From: Ramazzottius varieornatus
Taxonomy: Eukaryota; Tardigrada; Eutardigrada; Parachela; Ramazzottiidae
Assembly: GCA_001949185.1 (NCBI GenBank)
Contig: BDGG01000002.1
Span: 7,964,772-8,028,771 of the forward strand
Direction: 5' to 3'
DNA length: 64,000 bases
The position numbers and the translations under genes were made by a program. Within the stretch, counting starts at the first letter, position 1; every line of letters begins with the position of its first letter. This document shows, piece after piece, positions 33,542-59,000 of this stretch. The notes beneath the pieces are model-generated. The model was not told the origin of the DNA, searched no databases, and saw nothing but the letters and a program-made list of their open reading frames with translations.

Positions 33542-35563
33542 ATGGACGAAGACGAGATGGATTTGGATTACGACCGTATAGACAGCGAGCATCACGACAT
33601 GAGCGGGATGGAGGACGAGTTCGACGAGAACGTCTTGGCCATCGAAGCAGACGACATGGAAGTGGCTGTTCCTGCCGAAGAGATCCGCAACTTCTGCCTC
33701 CAGAAATTCAAAGCGACCGACTTCATCATGGAGCCTGTTCTCATGGAATTTCTCAATCGCTACTTTGCAGCTGACGGCAAGCCTGACGAAGCCATCGAAG
33801 CTCTCTCCAGCAGCTACGAAGGCATCGCTCAGTACGTCAACATGTTCGCTGAATGGCTTATCATTCTCGGCGAAGAACCGATGGCCGTTCAAGAACGCAT
33901 CGAAGGCTACCTGGAGGAAATGATCATTAAGAACTTTGACCCGAAGAAAGCGGATCGCATCTTCACCAGTGAAGGAGGCATTCCGCCGTGGATGACGGAG
34001 CTGGTCACCCACAAGAACTGGCGCAAGATGATCTACAAGCTCGTCGATGTGCATCGCGATTGTAACATGCTGAATTTCACCATCAAGATCATCTCGGAAG
34101 CTGGCTTTCAGAATGAGATTCCAGCGACAACGACGGCTGTGAATCAGATGGAAGTTTTCGCGAGGGTGTTTGATGCGGCGTTCGGACGTGTCGTCGATGA
34201 GGGCGAAGCTGCTCTTCCGGAATTCTCGAAGTTGATCACCACCGGCGAGTGCACTTACCTCGCAGCACAACTGGCCATGAATAGCCTGGTTCCGGAAACC
34301 TCCAGGGATGCACCTCACCTCGGAATGAATCTCGTGAAGGTACGTGCGGAATTTCCAAACACGGCAAACCTTTGATAGCTTCAAAATCAGAAAACGAAAT
34401 CTGAACATATCGAGTGGGCGGAGTCTTCGCTGCACATGATGATGGATGCGCACCGGCTGGTACGCGAGCACGGGAAATTATTGCACGTGCGCGCACGGTG
34501 CTGTGGTCGAACCAATCGGAAAATTCCGATTTAAGTTTGGTTATCAATTTCAGTCGCTGTCCAACCGGAAGTGTTGTCTTTGCAGATTATGCAGGAAGTG
34601 GACGAAAGCGTGAAAGGCCATCACACTCTCCCAACTCAACTTATCCTGGCGAAAGGTGCAGCCTGGCCGAAACAGACTCAAGCTGTAGCGTCCATGATCT
34701 CCAAAGGCAGCCTCAACCCCGCGGACATCCAGATCCTCTTTCAAGCCTACAACTCGGACAACCCACCACCTGTTGCGCTTCTCAAGTTCCGGGACTTTGT
34801 CGACATGCTCATCGAAAGCCTCTTCTCCACCGACCCGAAGATCCCTCTCGAACACAAGCCTAAATACATCTACCTTCTCAGCTACATGTCCTCCGTCCAC
34901 GAGAAGTGGTCGAGGCAGACTCAGCAAAGAACGGAAGTGAACAAGGACGAGTTGAAGTTTACCATCGAGTCTGTCCGGAGGGTGTTGGACATGACAGCCA
35001 AAGGCAGTCAGAACGACGTCGTCAGCGAACTCCCGGCGGTCTTCGCTCTTGTGAAGACAACGGTGATAGCTTTAGGCATGCTTTACTGGATCGGGAAGAC
35101 GGTGAAAGATCCGAACTACTTCAGCTTGACTGGGGAGAGCAAAGTAACGCCTGTACATTTGATCATCGTAGATGAGATTGCGACTTTACATCCGACACTT
35201 CACAAAAGAATACTAGATTTACTGATTAATTTCTTTGAGTCGCCTTTCGACCAGCTGGATGTGTTGATCAGATTGCAACTTCAAAAAATGTTTCTGGATC
35301 GGATGATCCATTTGATCAGTTGCGGGTGTGTGATACCTGTCTTGCAGTACGTCAAAGCGGCGCATGGTAAACAGGACACGGATGTGTCGGTCTTCCGGCA
35401 TTTCGTAGTGGAACTGCTGGATATTATAACGCCGGAGTGCTCGACAGAGTCCAAGGAGCTGCTGTTGCCGTTGGTATCGGATAGCGTTATAACGGGAGCG
35501 TTACGACTTCCGGACGGAAAAGACCCAGTATCCATCTTTCTTGAAGAAGGCAAGAAAAACTGA
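33542..35563 (+). CDS. NELFCD: negative elongation factor C/D (TH1)
   Basis: NELF-C/D is a core subunit of the complex that, with DSIF, holds RNA polymerase II in promoter-proximal pause. Three exons: 33542-34339 (donor GTACGTG), 34391-34459 (donor GTACGC) and 34586-35563, giving 614 residues (human 590). Family landmarks: KFKATDFIMEPVLMEFLNRY, INMFAEWLI-like sequence, NFDPKKADRIFTSEGGIPPW, then LNPADIQILF, DELKFTIESVRR, TPVHLIIVDEIATLHP and LDRMIHLIS. The acidic N-terminus (about 40 residues) is typical of the family. A long antisense frame over exon 1 is a shadow of this gene. Confidence 0.95.
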
Positions 35564-35924
35564 TTTAGGTTTCTTGTTCCGTAAATGACAGAATTTCCAT
35601 TTTTTAAGTTTAACCGATATTTCTGATGTTTTGGATGTTTTTCCTGCGTGTAGATTATGCAACTCTGTGGACTGAAATTTCAGTTATTGTTATCCGACGG
35701 AAGAAGAACCACTGCGATAGCCAGAAGACAAAAACCGGTAAAAGAAATATAAGCGGTAAATGAAAAGCAATTCTCACCGATCCGTCGTCAGTTTGAACTT
35801 GGAAAGAATGGTAAAGGGAAAGAAATGCACAACTTCCGGCGGTGATCGAGCGAAACAAAAGGTATAAAATTGAAATCTGTAAAATCAATAGCAGTCTGAC
35901 TTCAAGCGACGGAACGAGCTAGGC

Positions 35925-38297
35925 TTATTTACTATCCAGGAACTTCTTCAAAACATCTTGCGTAGCGGGAATCCGCATATACTCGTTACCTTCAAGGTCC
36001 TTCTCGCTTCGTAGAAGATCGTGGTCGTAGAACTCCACCAGCTGCTTGCGAAGCATGCCATCACTGCTGATGAGAAGTCGGCTGACGCACTTCCGGTACA
36101 ATTGCTTGTAAGGGATACCTTTTTCTGAAAGGCAGACCACGTCAGTTACCAAGGAACACAATTCCGGTTGTTCGGAACGGATTACGTTTCCACATACTTC
36201 GTGGAGGACCTTCGTGATGCTCTTCTTCCGGCGTTGACTGGTACAGCGCAACTTCCTCGTAGATCTTCCTGGCATTGGACGTAAGGCTTTGGAAGACCGT
36301 GCGCAGCGAAGCGAGTGACAGAGGGTTCGTCTTGGTTTTCTTGAAGGTGAGATCGGGAATGGCGAACTCTTCGTAGTGAGCCAGCGTCGGTGTGTCATAG
36401 TAGACCCATTTGAAGCGGCTGATGACTTCCTGACTCCACACTGCAGTAAATTACGCCACATAACAGCTGAAAATTTCAAATGCTGAGCACAAACGGGAGC
36501 GCGGCAAACAAACTCGATCAGTTCGTTCTCACGAGTTGCACACGTCTGCAGTAGTATTGGCTAAAGCGTGCGCCACTTGCAAAACTGATCTTGTCGAGCT
36601 TGTTTGCCGAGTTTTTGATTAATTTCCTTGTGCACTTACGTAGAGGAAGGTTAGGGTTGTCCATACTGACGATCAAGTGAACGAAACGCAAAGCGGCTAG
36701 TCGGCTAAAGAGCTCCTGAGACTTCACGTTGCGAAGATTGGCACCGTCGATGTTATGCACCAGGATATACAGACCATCGTTTTCTGAAATGGAAACAACA
36801 TCTAAAATGATAGGTATAATCGTGCTGATGATTAGCAAACCAAAAACGACCGAAGCAAAAAACAACGCCCGGAAGGTAGGGTGATTTTACCCTTGGCAAA
36901 TCTGCGAACAGCGACGAGCATCTCTTCGACCTTGGACGGGACCGGATCTGTTCTCACTACCTTCGCGCAGAACGTGCGTAAGTTCTAGAAAGCCAAGATG
37001 CCCATTAGACCATAAAGTTTAGTAAGAGGAATAAAGATGCTTACATCTTCCAGGTCGAACGCTGGCCGATAACCGTGAAGTTCCCATACCAGTTCCTCTT
37101 GCAGCCATTCATCACGGAAACGCTGTAGAAGTGCTCGCTTCGACCCCACACCGTGAAGAATGACATTCGAGTTCAACCTGCAATAAAACCTCATTCGTCC
37201 AACCATCTCCAACAATAACAGCAATATTATGTTGTCCGAACTTCGTTTTAAATTTTGACGTACTGCTGGAGGAAGGAATGCCATTCCGAAAACTGCTTCG
37301 CGTATCGGTCCATCAACATTTCTTTCTTCTCCTTCCAAGGATCCTCAAGGCCTTCCAAAACAGCCTCAACCTGTGCTTGACTCATGTAAACATCCCGATC
37401 GTTGTCTGGCCCCTCAGGAATCCTTTCGGGTGCTTCCTCGTCTAACTGTTCGTTTGCGTCTTCCGCCATAGTCTCATCTGCAGCTATTGCTGCCTCATTC
37501 GGAGCTTTTTCCTTTCGAGTAAGTTCTTGTCTGTTCTTTGCTGGAGGCTCATCAAACTGCAACAGGCGGACATAGTCGGCTGGATGTTAGCGAAAGGTGA
37601 ACAAAAGACGAAAAAATGAGACGTTGGAATAATGGTCGTACATAATCGTTTTCCCAAGTGGCGCACACTTCCGGCCAATAAAGCTGAAAACGTGCGCCAC
37701 TTGAGATAATAGTGATGTCCTATTACCTTCAAGGATTTCCGGACGCTGAACGATGGCCATTCTTCACCATCATCCTCGCTACCCTGCTCCTTATCCATCC
37801 CTTTTCCAAGCTGCGTAGGTGAGACATTGCTACGTCTGCGTCCCTTGTTTCGATCCTCGTCGATAAACTGACTGGTACAAGAAGCAGTAGGCTCTTCGAC
37901 GTCGCCTCTCGTGTTTGTGTCTCGTTCGCCATCTCCTTCATTCTGTGAATCCTCCTCATCACTTTCCTCCATCAGCCGATCATGAGCGTGTCTCCCTCTA
38001 CGAGCAGGGGCTTTTCCATCAGACGCTTCGTTATCCATCGAGGCTGCCTTTTGTTTGGCATTCTTCGGTCGGGCGGCTGGAAGTTTGTCGATATTCTTGA
38101 CTGGTTGTCTGGCCGGGACGGAATCCAACCCGATGTCTGAAGAAGCTTCATCCGTCTCGGAATGGTCCTGCAGTTGCGCTAGGCTCTAGAAAGGAACACA
38201 CGACATGATTTTATTGATGGTCAATCTATGTACTGTAATCGACGGGCCTGTTAAGAATAATATTGTGGTTCACCTCTTTCGCAGTAAATCGAGGCAT
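35925..38297 (-). CDS. ORC2: origin recognition complex subunit 2
   Basis: ORC2 is a structural AAA+-like subunit of the complex that marks DNA replication origins. Eight exons in phase: 38297-38274, 38185-37727, 37556-37264, 37177-37045, 36984-36891, 36783-36640, 36440-36210 and 36124-35925, giving 525 residues (human 577). The first 150 or so residues are charged and disordered, as in the family. Landmarks: QFSEWHSFLQQ, ILHGVGSKRALLQRF, YILVHNIDGANLRNVKSQEL, FVHLIVSMDNPNLPL, SLRTVFQSLTSNARKIY, then a C-terminal winged-helix part RKQLVEFYDHDLLRSE and YMRIPATQDVLKKFL. Exon 1 codes for only eight residues (MPRFTAKE); the start is supported by the clean GTGAAC donor but is the least certain part. 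The seventh-exon donor GTCCTC is weak but required by phase. Confidence 0.92.
36530..36580. repeat. intronic palindrome copy 4 (one arm degenerate)
   Basis: The right arm GTGCGCCACTTGC is intact; the left core arm is diverged. The outer arms are well kept: GCGGCAAACAAACTCGATCA near 36501 against the complement of CTCGGCAAACAAGCTCGACA ending near 36612. ORC2 intron between the sixth and seventh exons. Confidence 0.7.
37654..37705. repeat. intronic palindrome copy 5
   Basis: Arms CCAAGTGGCGCAC and GTGCGCCACTTGAG; loop contains GGCCAATAAAGCTGAAAACG. ORC2 intron between the second and third exons. Confidence 0.9.
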
Positions 38298-38753
38298 TGT
38301 GGTGTCAAGGTAGATGCACCAAGACAGAGCACAAAATCACGATAGACTTCCCTGCCAACTTTCTACTAGGAGGGTAGAGGGTAGGTAACACGTTCCGGAC
38401 GAGCGATAAATTGATTCGACGACGAGTCAGGTTGAAGCCCAGAAGGAAGACGCCCTAAAGAACAAATTGATACGGTAATCAAACGAAACTGAAGTGCAAA
38501 AGGCGGAAAGAAGTTTGTTGTGGTTTTCTACTTTATGGCGTACTTGCTTCTTCGGGCTGGTCAGGGCCGTCGGCGCGTCGCGGCCTCTATCGAATGTATC
38601 ACGATTGCGCTGTGACGTCACTGGCCAAGGCTGAGCACAGTGCAAACTGATCGTGACGTTGATACATCCGATACAGGCTGCGACGGCCCTGCCGAATAGA
38701 AATTATGGTGAGTGGGCGATTCAAAAGTTCACGGCACTTTTACCGCGGGTGCA

Positions 38754-38803
38754 NNNNNNNNNNNNNNNNNNNNNNNNNNNNNNNNNNNNNNNNNNNNNNN
38801 NNN
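38754..38803. other. assembly gap of 50 N inside an inverted repeat
   Basis: The left flank ends TTTTACCGCGGGTGCA and the right flank is its complement; about 30 bp pair with few mismatches. The gap is the centre of a hairpin, as with the gap at 20979. Confidence 0.85.
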
Positions 38804-38906
38804 CGCGCATGCACCCGCGGTAAAAGTACTGTGGACTTTTGAATCGCCCGGCTCACCATAAGAAATCGAAGAGCGATGTCCACATCTCGAGCGAGTGGAC
38901 TGTACA

Positions 38907-39372
38907 ATGCCGGTCGAAATAGACGACATGATTCCCTCAACGAGTCTCTTCGACGTGCTCTGGTGCCCTGTCAAGCTCACGCGGTCTTGGAACCCAACGG
39001 TGTCCTTCGTGACGACAGCAAGAAGCGTCCAGATGGCATGACATTGGCACCGTGGTGAGAAGGTTGGTGGCCTCGTGGGGGATGTGACGTGCGTCGAAAC
39101 CGTGTGCCAGACGTAGGTGGACGGATCGTCCCAGAACGCAGGATACGCCACAAACAGGGCAGAAGACCTCAAGCGTTCAAAGTACCAGATACTGCAAGGT
39201 AACTATTTCTTCTGTCCCGTCGGGTTTGAGACGTATGGAACCTTCGGACTTGTGGCTTTTAGCCTCCTAAAAATATGGGAAGAACGATGGCAGAACACAC
39301 AAGGGAAAAAAGATCATCCGAGTTTTTACGCCAGCGTGTCAGCATTGATATTGGCTAATGCTATTTTGCCCA
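38907..39372 (+). mobile_element. second remnant of the reverse-transcriptase element, 3' part
   Basis: Fragments in order: RHDSLNESLRRAL, VLEPNGVLRDDSKKRPDGMT (continuing LAPW), then YFFCPVGFETYGTFGLVAFS and FYASVSALILANAIL. These match the C-terminal region of the family seen at 5707-7358, whose tail has GFETCGPWRPAA. Stops and frame changes break it. It lies beside the second assembly gap. Confidence 0.7.
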
Positions 39373-40502
39373 CCTTTTGGGGCAAAAGAGGATGGAGGTC
39401 CCTTTTGGGGAGTATGGAGGTCCCTGAAAGGTCCACAATTTGGCCCTTTTTCTACGAAGCCTTTATGGAATGTCAGTCCGGATTGTGCCAGACACGGGCC
39501 TGACAAGCGACATCGTAGAAGAAGGGCCGAACTGCGGACCTTTTAGGGACCTCATTACGCACGCGCCTTGCACAATATTATTCGGATATTTTGCCCTCCC
39601 TGGTATCCATCCCCTCCACTTATCAATCGTTAGTTCTCAAGAATCGAGTTTGAAGACCCGTGTTTGGAATTTAGGGGTTGCGGAAACGTGGTTCCAAAGG
39701 CACAGTAAACGGGCTAGCAGTCGTTCCAGTGGACACGCCGGTGGCGAAATCTAATTTAGTGCACGCAGCGGTGGCAGTGGCAGGTAGCGGTGGTCGCGAG
39801 GAAAAAATCAGTTTCATGGTGGTGTACAAAGGCCCCGGTAGACGAAGAAAACCCTTGCTCTGGACAAGAGCCTCCAAAATTTTCCCACAGGCTTTTTAAC
39901 ATTAGGGAAACCTCTCTTCCTATAAGAGTCGGCAAGAGGCTTCCTGTACTGTCCTATGTTTCTGGACCAGTGCGGTTGGATTTCACAAGTTCGTTTCTGT
40001 CCAATAGACCCAGAAGAAAGCAAAACGGCCCAGTACTTCGCGAAATCCCAACTTCGCCATGCGATTTTAAAATGGCAAGTCCGCTATGTTCACCTCGTAC
40101 AACTTGGCAACCGTTTTCTTACATTTTTGTGGGTGTGGATCCTTCAAGTATTGAGTGCTGCAGTAACTTCAGAGAGAAGATCCTGACACAGACGTGTTTC
40201 TGTTTTATACGGCTGCACGGCAGCTACACAACCCAAAGAAGACACAACCCAAAGAAGGTGGTCCGCGACCATGTTTGCCGGTGGTCAAGAAATGCAAGAA
40301 AACAAACGGTACATGGAGAAGGCCTAGGGGCGGTAGGGGGAAAGTAACCGTATCAAAGTTAAACGGGAAGAGCCGATGATGCGGTAGTCATCCTTGTCAG
40401 ATCATAAGAAACGCAAGAAGCGTGAGAAGTACAAATACGATGAACATGTCGAGTAAATTCAGTGTTACTGTCTCTAAGCAGTCTCGTTGAAGATGGAAAA
40501 TG
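39373..40502. other. no supported gene
   Basis: Several overlapping open frames exist but none shows a known motif. A short stretch at about 40396-40456 reads SDHKKRKKREKYKYDEHVE then TAA after a possible acceptor. It looks like a basic C-terminal exon, but I found no upstream partner. Confidence 0.35.
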
Positions 40503-54724
<14,222 letters not shown>

Positions 54725-56096
54725 CCTTTCATATCAAAACTTTTACGTATAAACAAATACCCAGTCCGCTTCGTGATGATGATGATGATGATGATGATGG
54801 GGGTAGTAAACGCTCAGATGTGAATGGTACGGCAGTCTGGATCCAGTAGATGCATCGTTCATCATCGGAGGAATCTGTCAGGGAAGAAGAGCACAGAATT
54901 ACCATGGGGACTATACGCGAGGGAACAGTGGTCAACGTCGAACCGACGATCCTTCAGCGCAGACTCGCACCGACCGTTACAAAAACGCTCCACGTCAGGC
55001 TTTAAGCTCCCTGGATTTTTTCCCATTGAGAGAAGTGGCGGTACGGTAAGAGTTTTGAAGGTAGGGTCGTCCGGCTCTTCTAAACTTCTGAATGGATGAT
55101 CGATCGAGGTCCCGGAAGTGACGATCGAGACGTGCAGTATTCAGCTCCATTCGTACTGTGGTGCACTCTCATACTCCTTTTCGACCTGAAGCTCGAGACA
55201 GGATGCAGACGTTTTAAGCTGAGATGTTAAAAACTGGAAAGGAAGTTCAACTAGAGTCCACAAGTCAACAAGGACACTGGTCAAGTGGATGCTCATTGAG
55301 ATTTGAGAGTACCGGACTTGGCGGGCGCCTGCGTGAAAAGAAACGTGTTGGACTTGTTGGCAAGCCCTAAGGGACAAACAAAGGCTTGCCGGAAATGAAA
55401 CTGGTTCAGCCAGATCTTGAGATGCGAGATTGATGGAAGAGTTGTTGGACCAGTTCAGTTTAATCTTATCGCGATTTGACCACCTGTATCTAGATTACGG
55501 TATTGATGGACCTATACCGATGGATGATGCGGTAGACGGAGAGACTCTGATGGCGGAGGCTGCGGTGGCATCCAGCATTGAGGGTGGAGTTTGTTGGACC
55601 AGTGTCCCAGTATACGCTCTCGTCTTGTCACCACCGTCTGTACGTGATAGAATCCAGTGATCGACTGACCTACTTGAGCTGGCTCGCTCTTTCGCTTGGA
55701 TTTATTTCCGTCTCCGTTCCACGCTCTACTGGCAATCTACTGTGAAGCACGGCAGCATGCAACTTGTCGATCAAGACTTGTCGGACTGTGAATGGGACAC
55801 CATCTTCTTCAGCCTCCAGTCAACACGATCCTGTGCTAACAAGAGAAGTCGCACAGCTCGATCTTTCTCTAAGTTTCCCACTCGCCGTCTAAAGTGACTG
55901 CCATGATGCAAATAAGAACCAGCTATTCTTGTAATTAATTATGCTAAAGTAAGTTCTGATCACTCAACTTCAGTTTTGCATGCCTAATGTTCGGCTTCGA
56001 TCGTTTGTCTATTCGTAGGTTGGCTTCAATCTCATGGTTCTGGTCAAGAAAAGGATAAAAATACGGTCCTGAATCTAGGCAAGAAAGATTGCAGTG
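54725..56096. other. spacer between dynein and tensin start codons
   Basis: The two genes are divergent, so this stretch holds both 5' regions. A clean (GAT)8 tract lies at 54775-54799. Two short plus-strand frames are open, 55430-55660 and 55757-55897 (MQLVDQDLSDCEWDTIFFSL); either may be a small gene or an upstream tensin exon, since an acceptor precedes the tensin ATG. No family recognised. Confidence 0.4.
54775..54799. repeat. (GAT)8 microsatellite
   Basis: Eight perfect GAT units, about 50 bp upstream of the dynein start codon and so probably in its 5' untranslated or promoter region. Confidence 0.95.
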
Positions 56097-59000
56097 ATGG
56101 AGGCTGTTTTCGTGACAGAACGAATCATCTGTAAGTTTATGCAAGCTTTGGTTTATGCTGCCATATTTTCAGTTATTGGCGTTGTACATTTAGCTAGGCC
56201 GAAGTTGATTGCAGTCGTACCGTGAGAACAACGGGCATGCAAGAGACGTCGAATGTGAATCCGGTTGTTTGTTGCAGTGTTGTCGGCTGGGGAAGAGGTG
56301 AGCGATGGAGCTTACCGGCAGGCCATCAAGGTTATCTCGACCCAACTACTCCACGACTACTCAGCACAGCACTACCTCATCATCAACGTCTCCGAACCTC
56401 GCTCCGACCTCATCCGTCTCAACAGCAATGCAAGTACCTGGTTATCCCGGAATATTACAACGGGACCTAGCAGAGACATTTGTTGAATATATATCGTTTA
56501 GGTGATGGATTACGGATGGCCGGCCAACGTTGCTCCTCCATTGGAACGACTATGTGCCATCTGCAAACAGGCCGATGTCTTTTTCAATACCCATCCTCGC
56601 AACACCCTCATCATCCACTGCAAGGTTATTTCACTGCCTGTCTTCCGTCTTATCGGAAAAGGCTGCTTATGTACTTTCTGACAGAGTCGATGTGATGCTT
56701 CTAGGGTGGATTAGGACGAGCGGCGTTGGTGGTGGCCAGTTACATGCATTATACCTCCATCTGCGCCGTGTAAGTTTTCCCTTTTTCGTCCGACTTTTCC
56801 GAGGATGGTGTAAGGTGAAGGAACTGGCGTACATGTTCTCGGGTGGTGTTTTTCGCAGATCCAGTCAGGCCTTAGATCGATACGCCATGAAGCATTTCTT
56901 TGATGAGAACCTGCGGCGCCATATTCTTCCATCTCAGCGGCGGTAAGACTGACATCTTTGCCCTGCTTTCCATCGAACAAACACCCAGCTGCTGACTGTT
57001 ACAGATATGTCCAGTACTTTAGCGGACTCTTGGATGGGTCCATCGCTATCCGCAACGAGCCGGTCTATCTCTGTGGCATCACCCTGGTGCAAGTGGCCAA
57101 CTTTGATGGGCGAGCCGGCTGTCGTCCCTTCTTCAAGATCTACCAGGCTATGGAGCACGTCTGGACCTCCGAAGTCTAGTAAGTCTCTTCGCCCGGTCAA
57201 GTAGCCCTTCTGTTAATCCATAACTTATGGTGTTGCCATGTGGAAGTGTTTCTTCCAAGTGGCGCATTCTGTCAGCCAATAACACTGACAACATACGCCA
57301 CTTGGGAAGCAATATGATGGAACTTTCGGAGTGGCGCAAGCTTTCAGTGATGTTGGCTGGAAGCGTGCGCCACTTGAAGGAACAGTCCTCATTTGAGCCA
57401 TTTCACCATTGCAGTTCGCTGTCGGAGAGCGAAGGCCGGCGAGTTTTGTCCATCCACCTGCAGCCGGCGTTACAGCTGCGGGGTGACATTATGATCAAAT
57501 GCTACCATCACCGGAAGTTGCGGCCAGACCTTAGGGACACCATCTTTCGCTATCAGCTGCACACGTGTGCTGTCCAAGGGACCGTCATCCTCTACAAAAG
57601 CGACTTGGACGAGGCCGACCATGGTGGGTGATCCTTGCTCTCGAGGTTTTCTGTATCGTCGATCCACTCATGCTTTTGCATGGTAATACAGACATCCGAT
57701 TTCCGGAGGATGGTCGACTGGAGCTGGACTTTCGACGCTCGGCCGACGAGCACCCACCCAGCCAGGAAGGTGAGTTTAACTCTCGATACTAATTTGAGGC
57801 GGATAAGTTCGGCTGGCATCAAGTTGTCAAAATCACAGCAAGAAAGTCAAGACGCGGAAACACGCCCCTTTCGAAATTTTACCGCTAATTAGAGCAGATT
57901 ATTAGGGACAAAAATTACGAGCGGGCTTTTGGCTGAATGGCGCGAACCATCGAACGGTTGCAGTATATTTGAGCCACTTGCTAATGTTAAGACGTACGCC
58001 AATGAGGTTGGACTGAGTGTAGTACGCTAACAGTGAAAGCTGACGTATACATAAGTTGCCTCTTCAGAACTATGGCTCAGCTTTCGCTTGGCGTTTGACT
58101 TTTCTCTGTTCTTTCACCCGCCCGCAAGCTTCCATGTAACTAACCAGTATACTTCTCCATTTCAGCTGATCACCAAAGTAACACCGGCCACAACCCTGCG
58201 AGCAGGCAGACGTCCGCACACCTGGGAGAGAGTGCTAGCTTCTCCTCCAGCGAGCCCGCCGCCGAGACATTTCCGATTTGGCCCGACCTGGTTCCCTCCT
58301 CGGATCGTGGAATAATTGGCCACTCAACTTCCTCAACGGACACCGTTGATGGTGGTACTCGCTACTCACCACAAAGACCCACTCTACTGCCTTCTTCACC
58401 TGCGGATGACCACGTCGTCTCCTCCCACGGTAAGCCTCGTTTACTGCAGTAGCTGGGAAGAGTGACCAAATTGTTTTCCCACGTGGCGCATATTTTTATC
58501 CAGTAATAATAGAGAGGTGCGCCACTTGGAATAACGATCTGGTGCAATACATTTGTCCATGTCACACCTGTCATTGGAGGGGTTAATGAAGGTCCTCGTT
58601 GGTGATCAACTCAAAGACGAAAGAGTCGTCTGGACATGAGGCGTTCGTGGCTTGTGGGAGGGAGTTGGTTTGCGTGAGTAAGAGGAAGGAGGCTGGACCA
58701 TCGACATGGCTGCTGCGTCTTTCTTATGTAATCCATGTCTAAGTTTGGCCATGCTTGTGTGACGACGGTGGTGGACGGTATTAGCATTACGCTAACTGTC
58801 TTGTATATCAATGAAGTTCCCTGGTGTCTCTTTGGTGTAGATGTCATTATTTGTGCCGGCTTGCACGTGCGTGTACGGCGAGCCAGCCTTTTACCGATAA
58901 CCAATGCACACGACGTTGGCTGCCTGGTTGCGCCAACTGAACAGGGAAGCTGCTGTTTGCCTACTAATGCGACTCGCTGGCGCGAACTAACAACCAGAAA

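Noticed and set aside
33275-34471. 398-residue antisense open frame over NELFCD
   Set aside because: It mirrors the strongly conserved NELFCD exons, has no recognisable motif and crosses an exon-intron boundary of the real gene.
40396-40456. possible basic C-terminal exon (SDHKKRKKREKYKYDEHVE) resembling a MED19-like end
   Set aside because: No upstream exon or core domain found in 39.4-40.4 kb; too short to support a gene.
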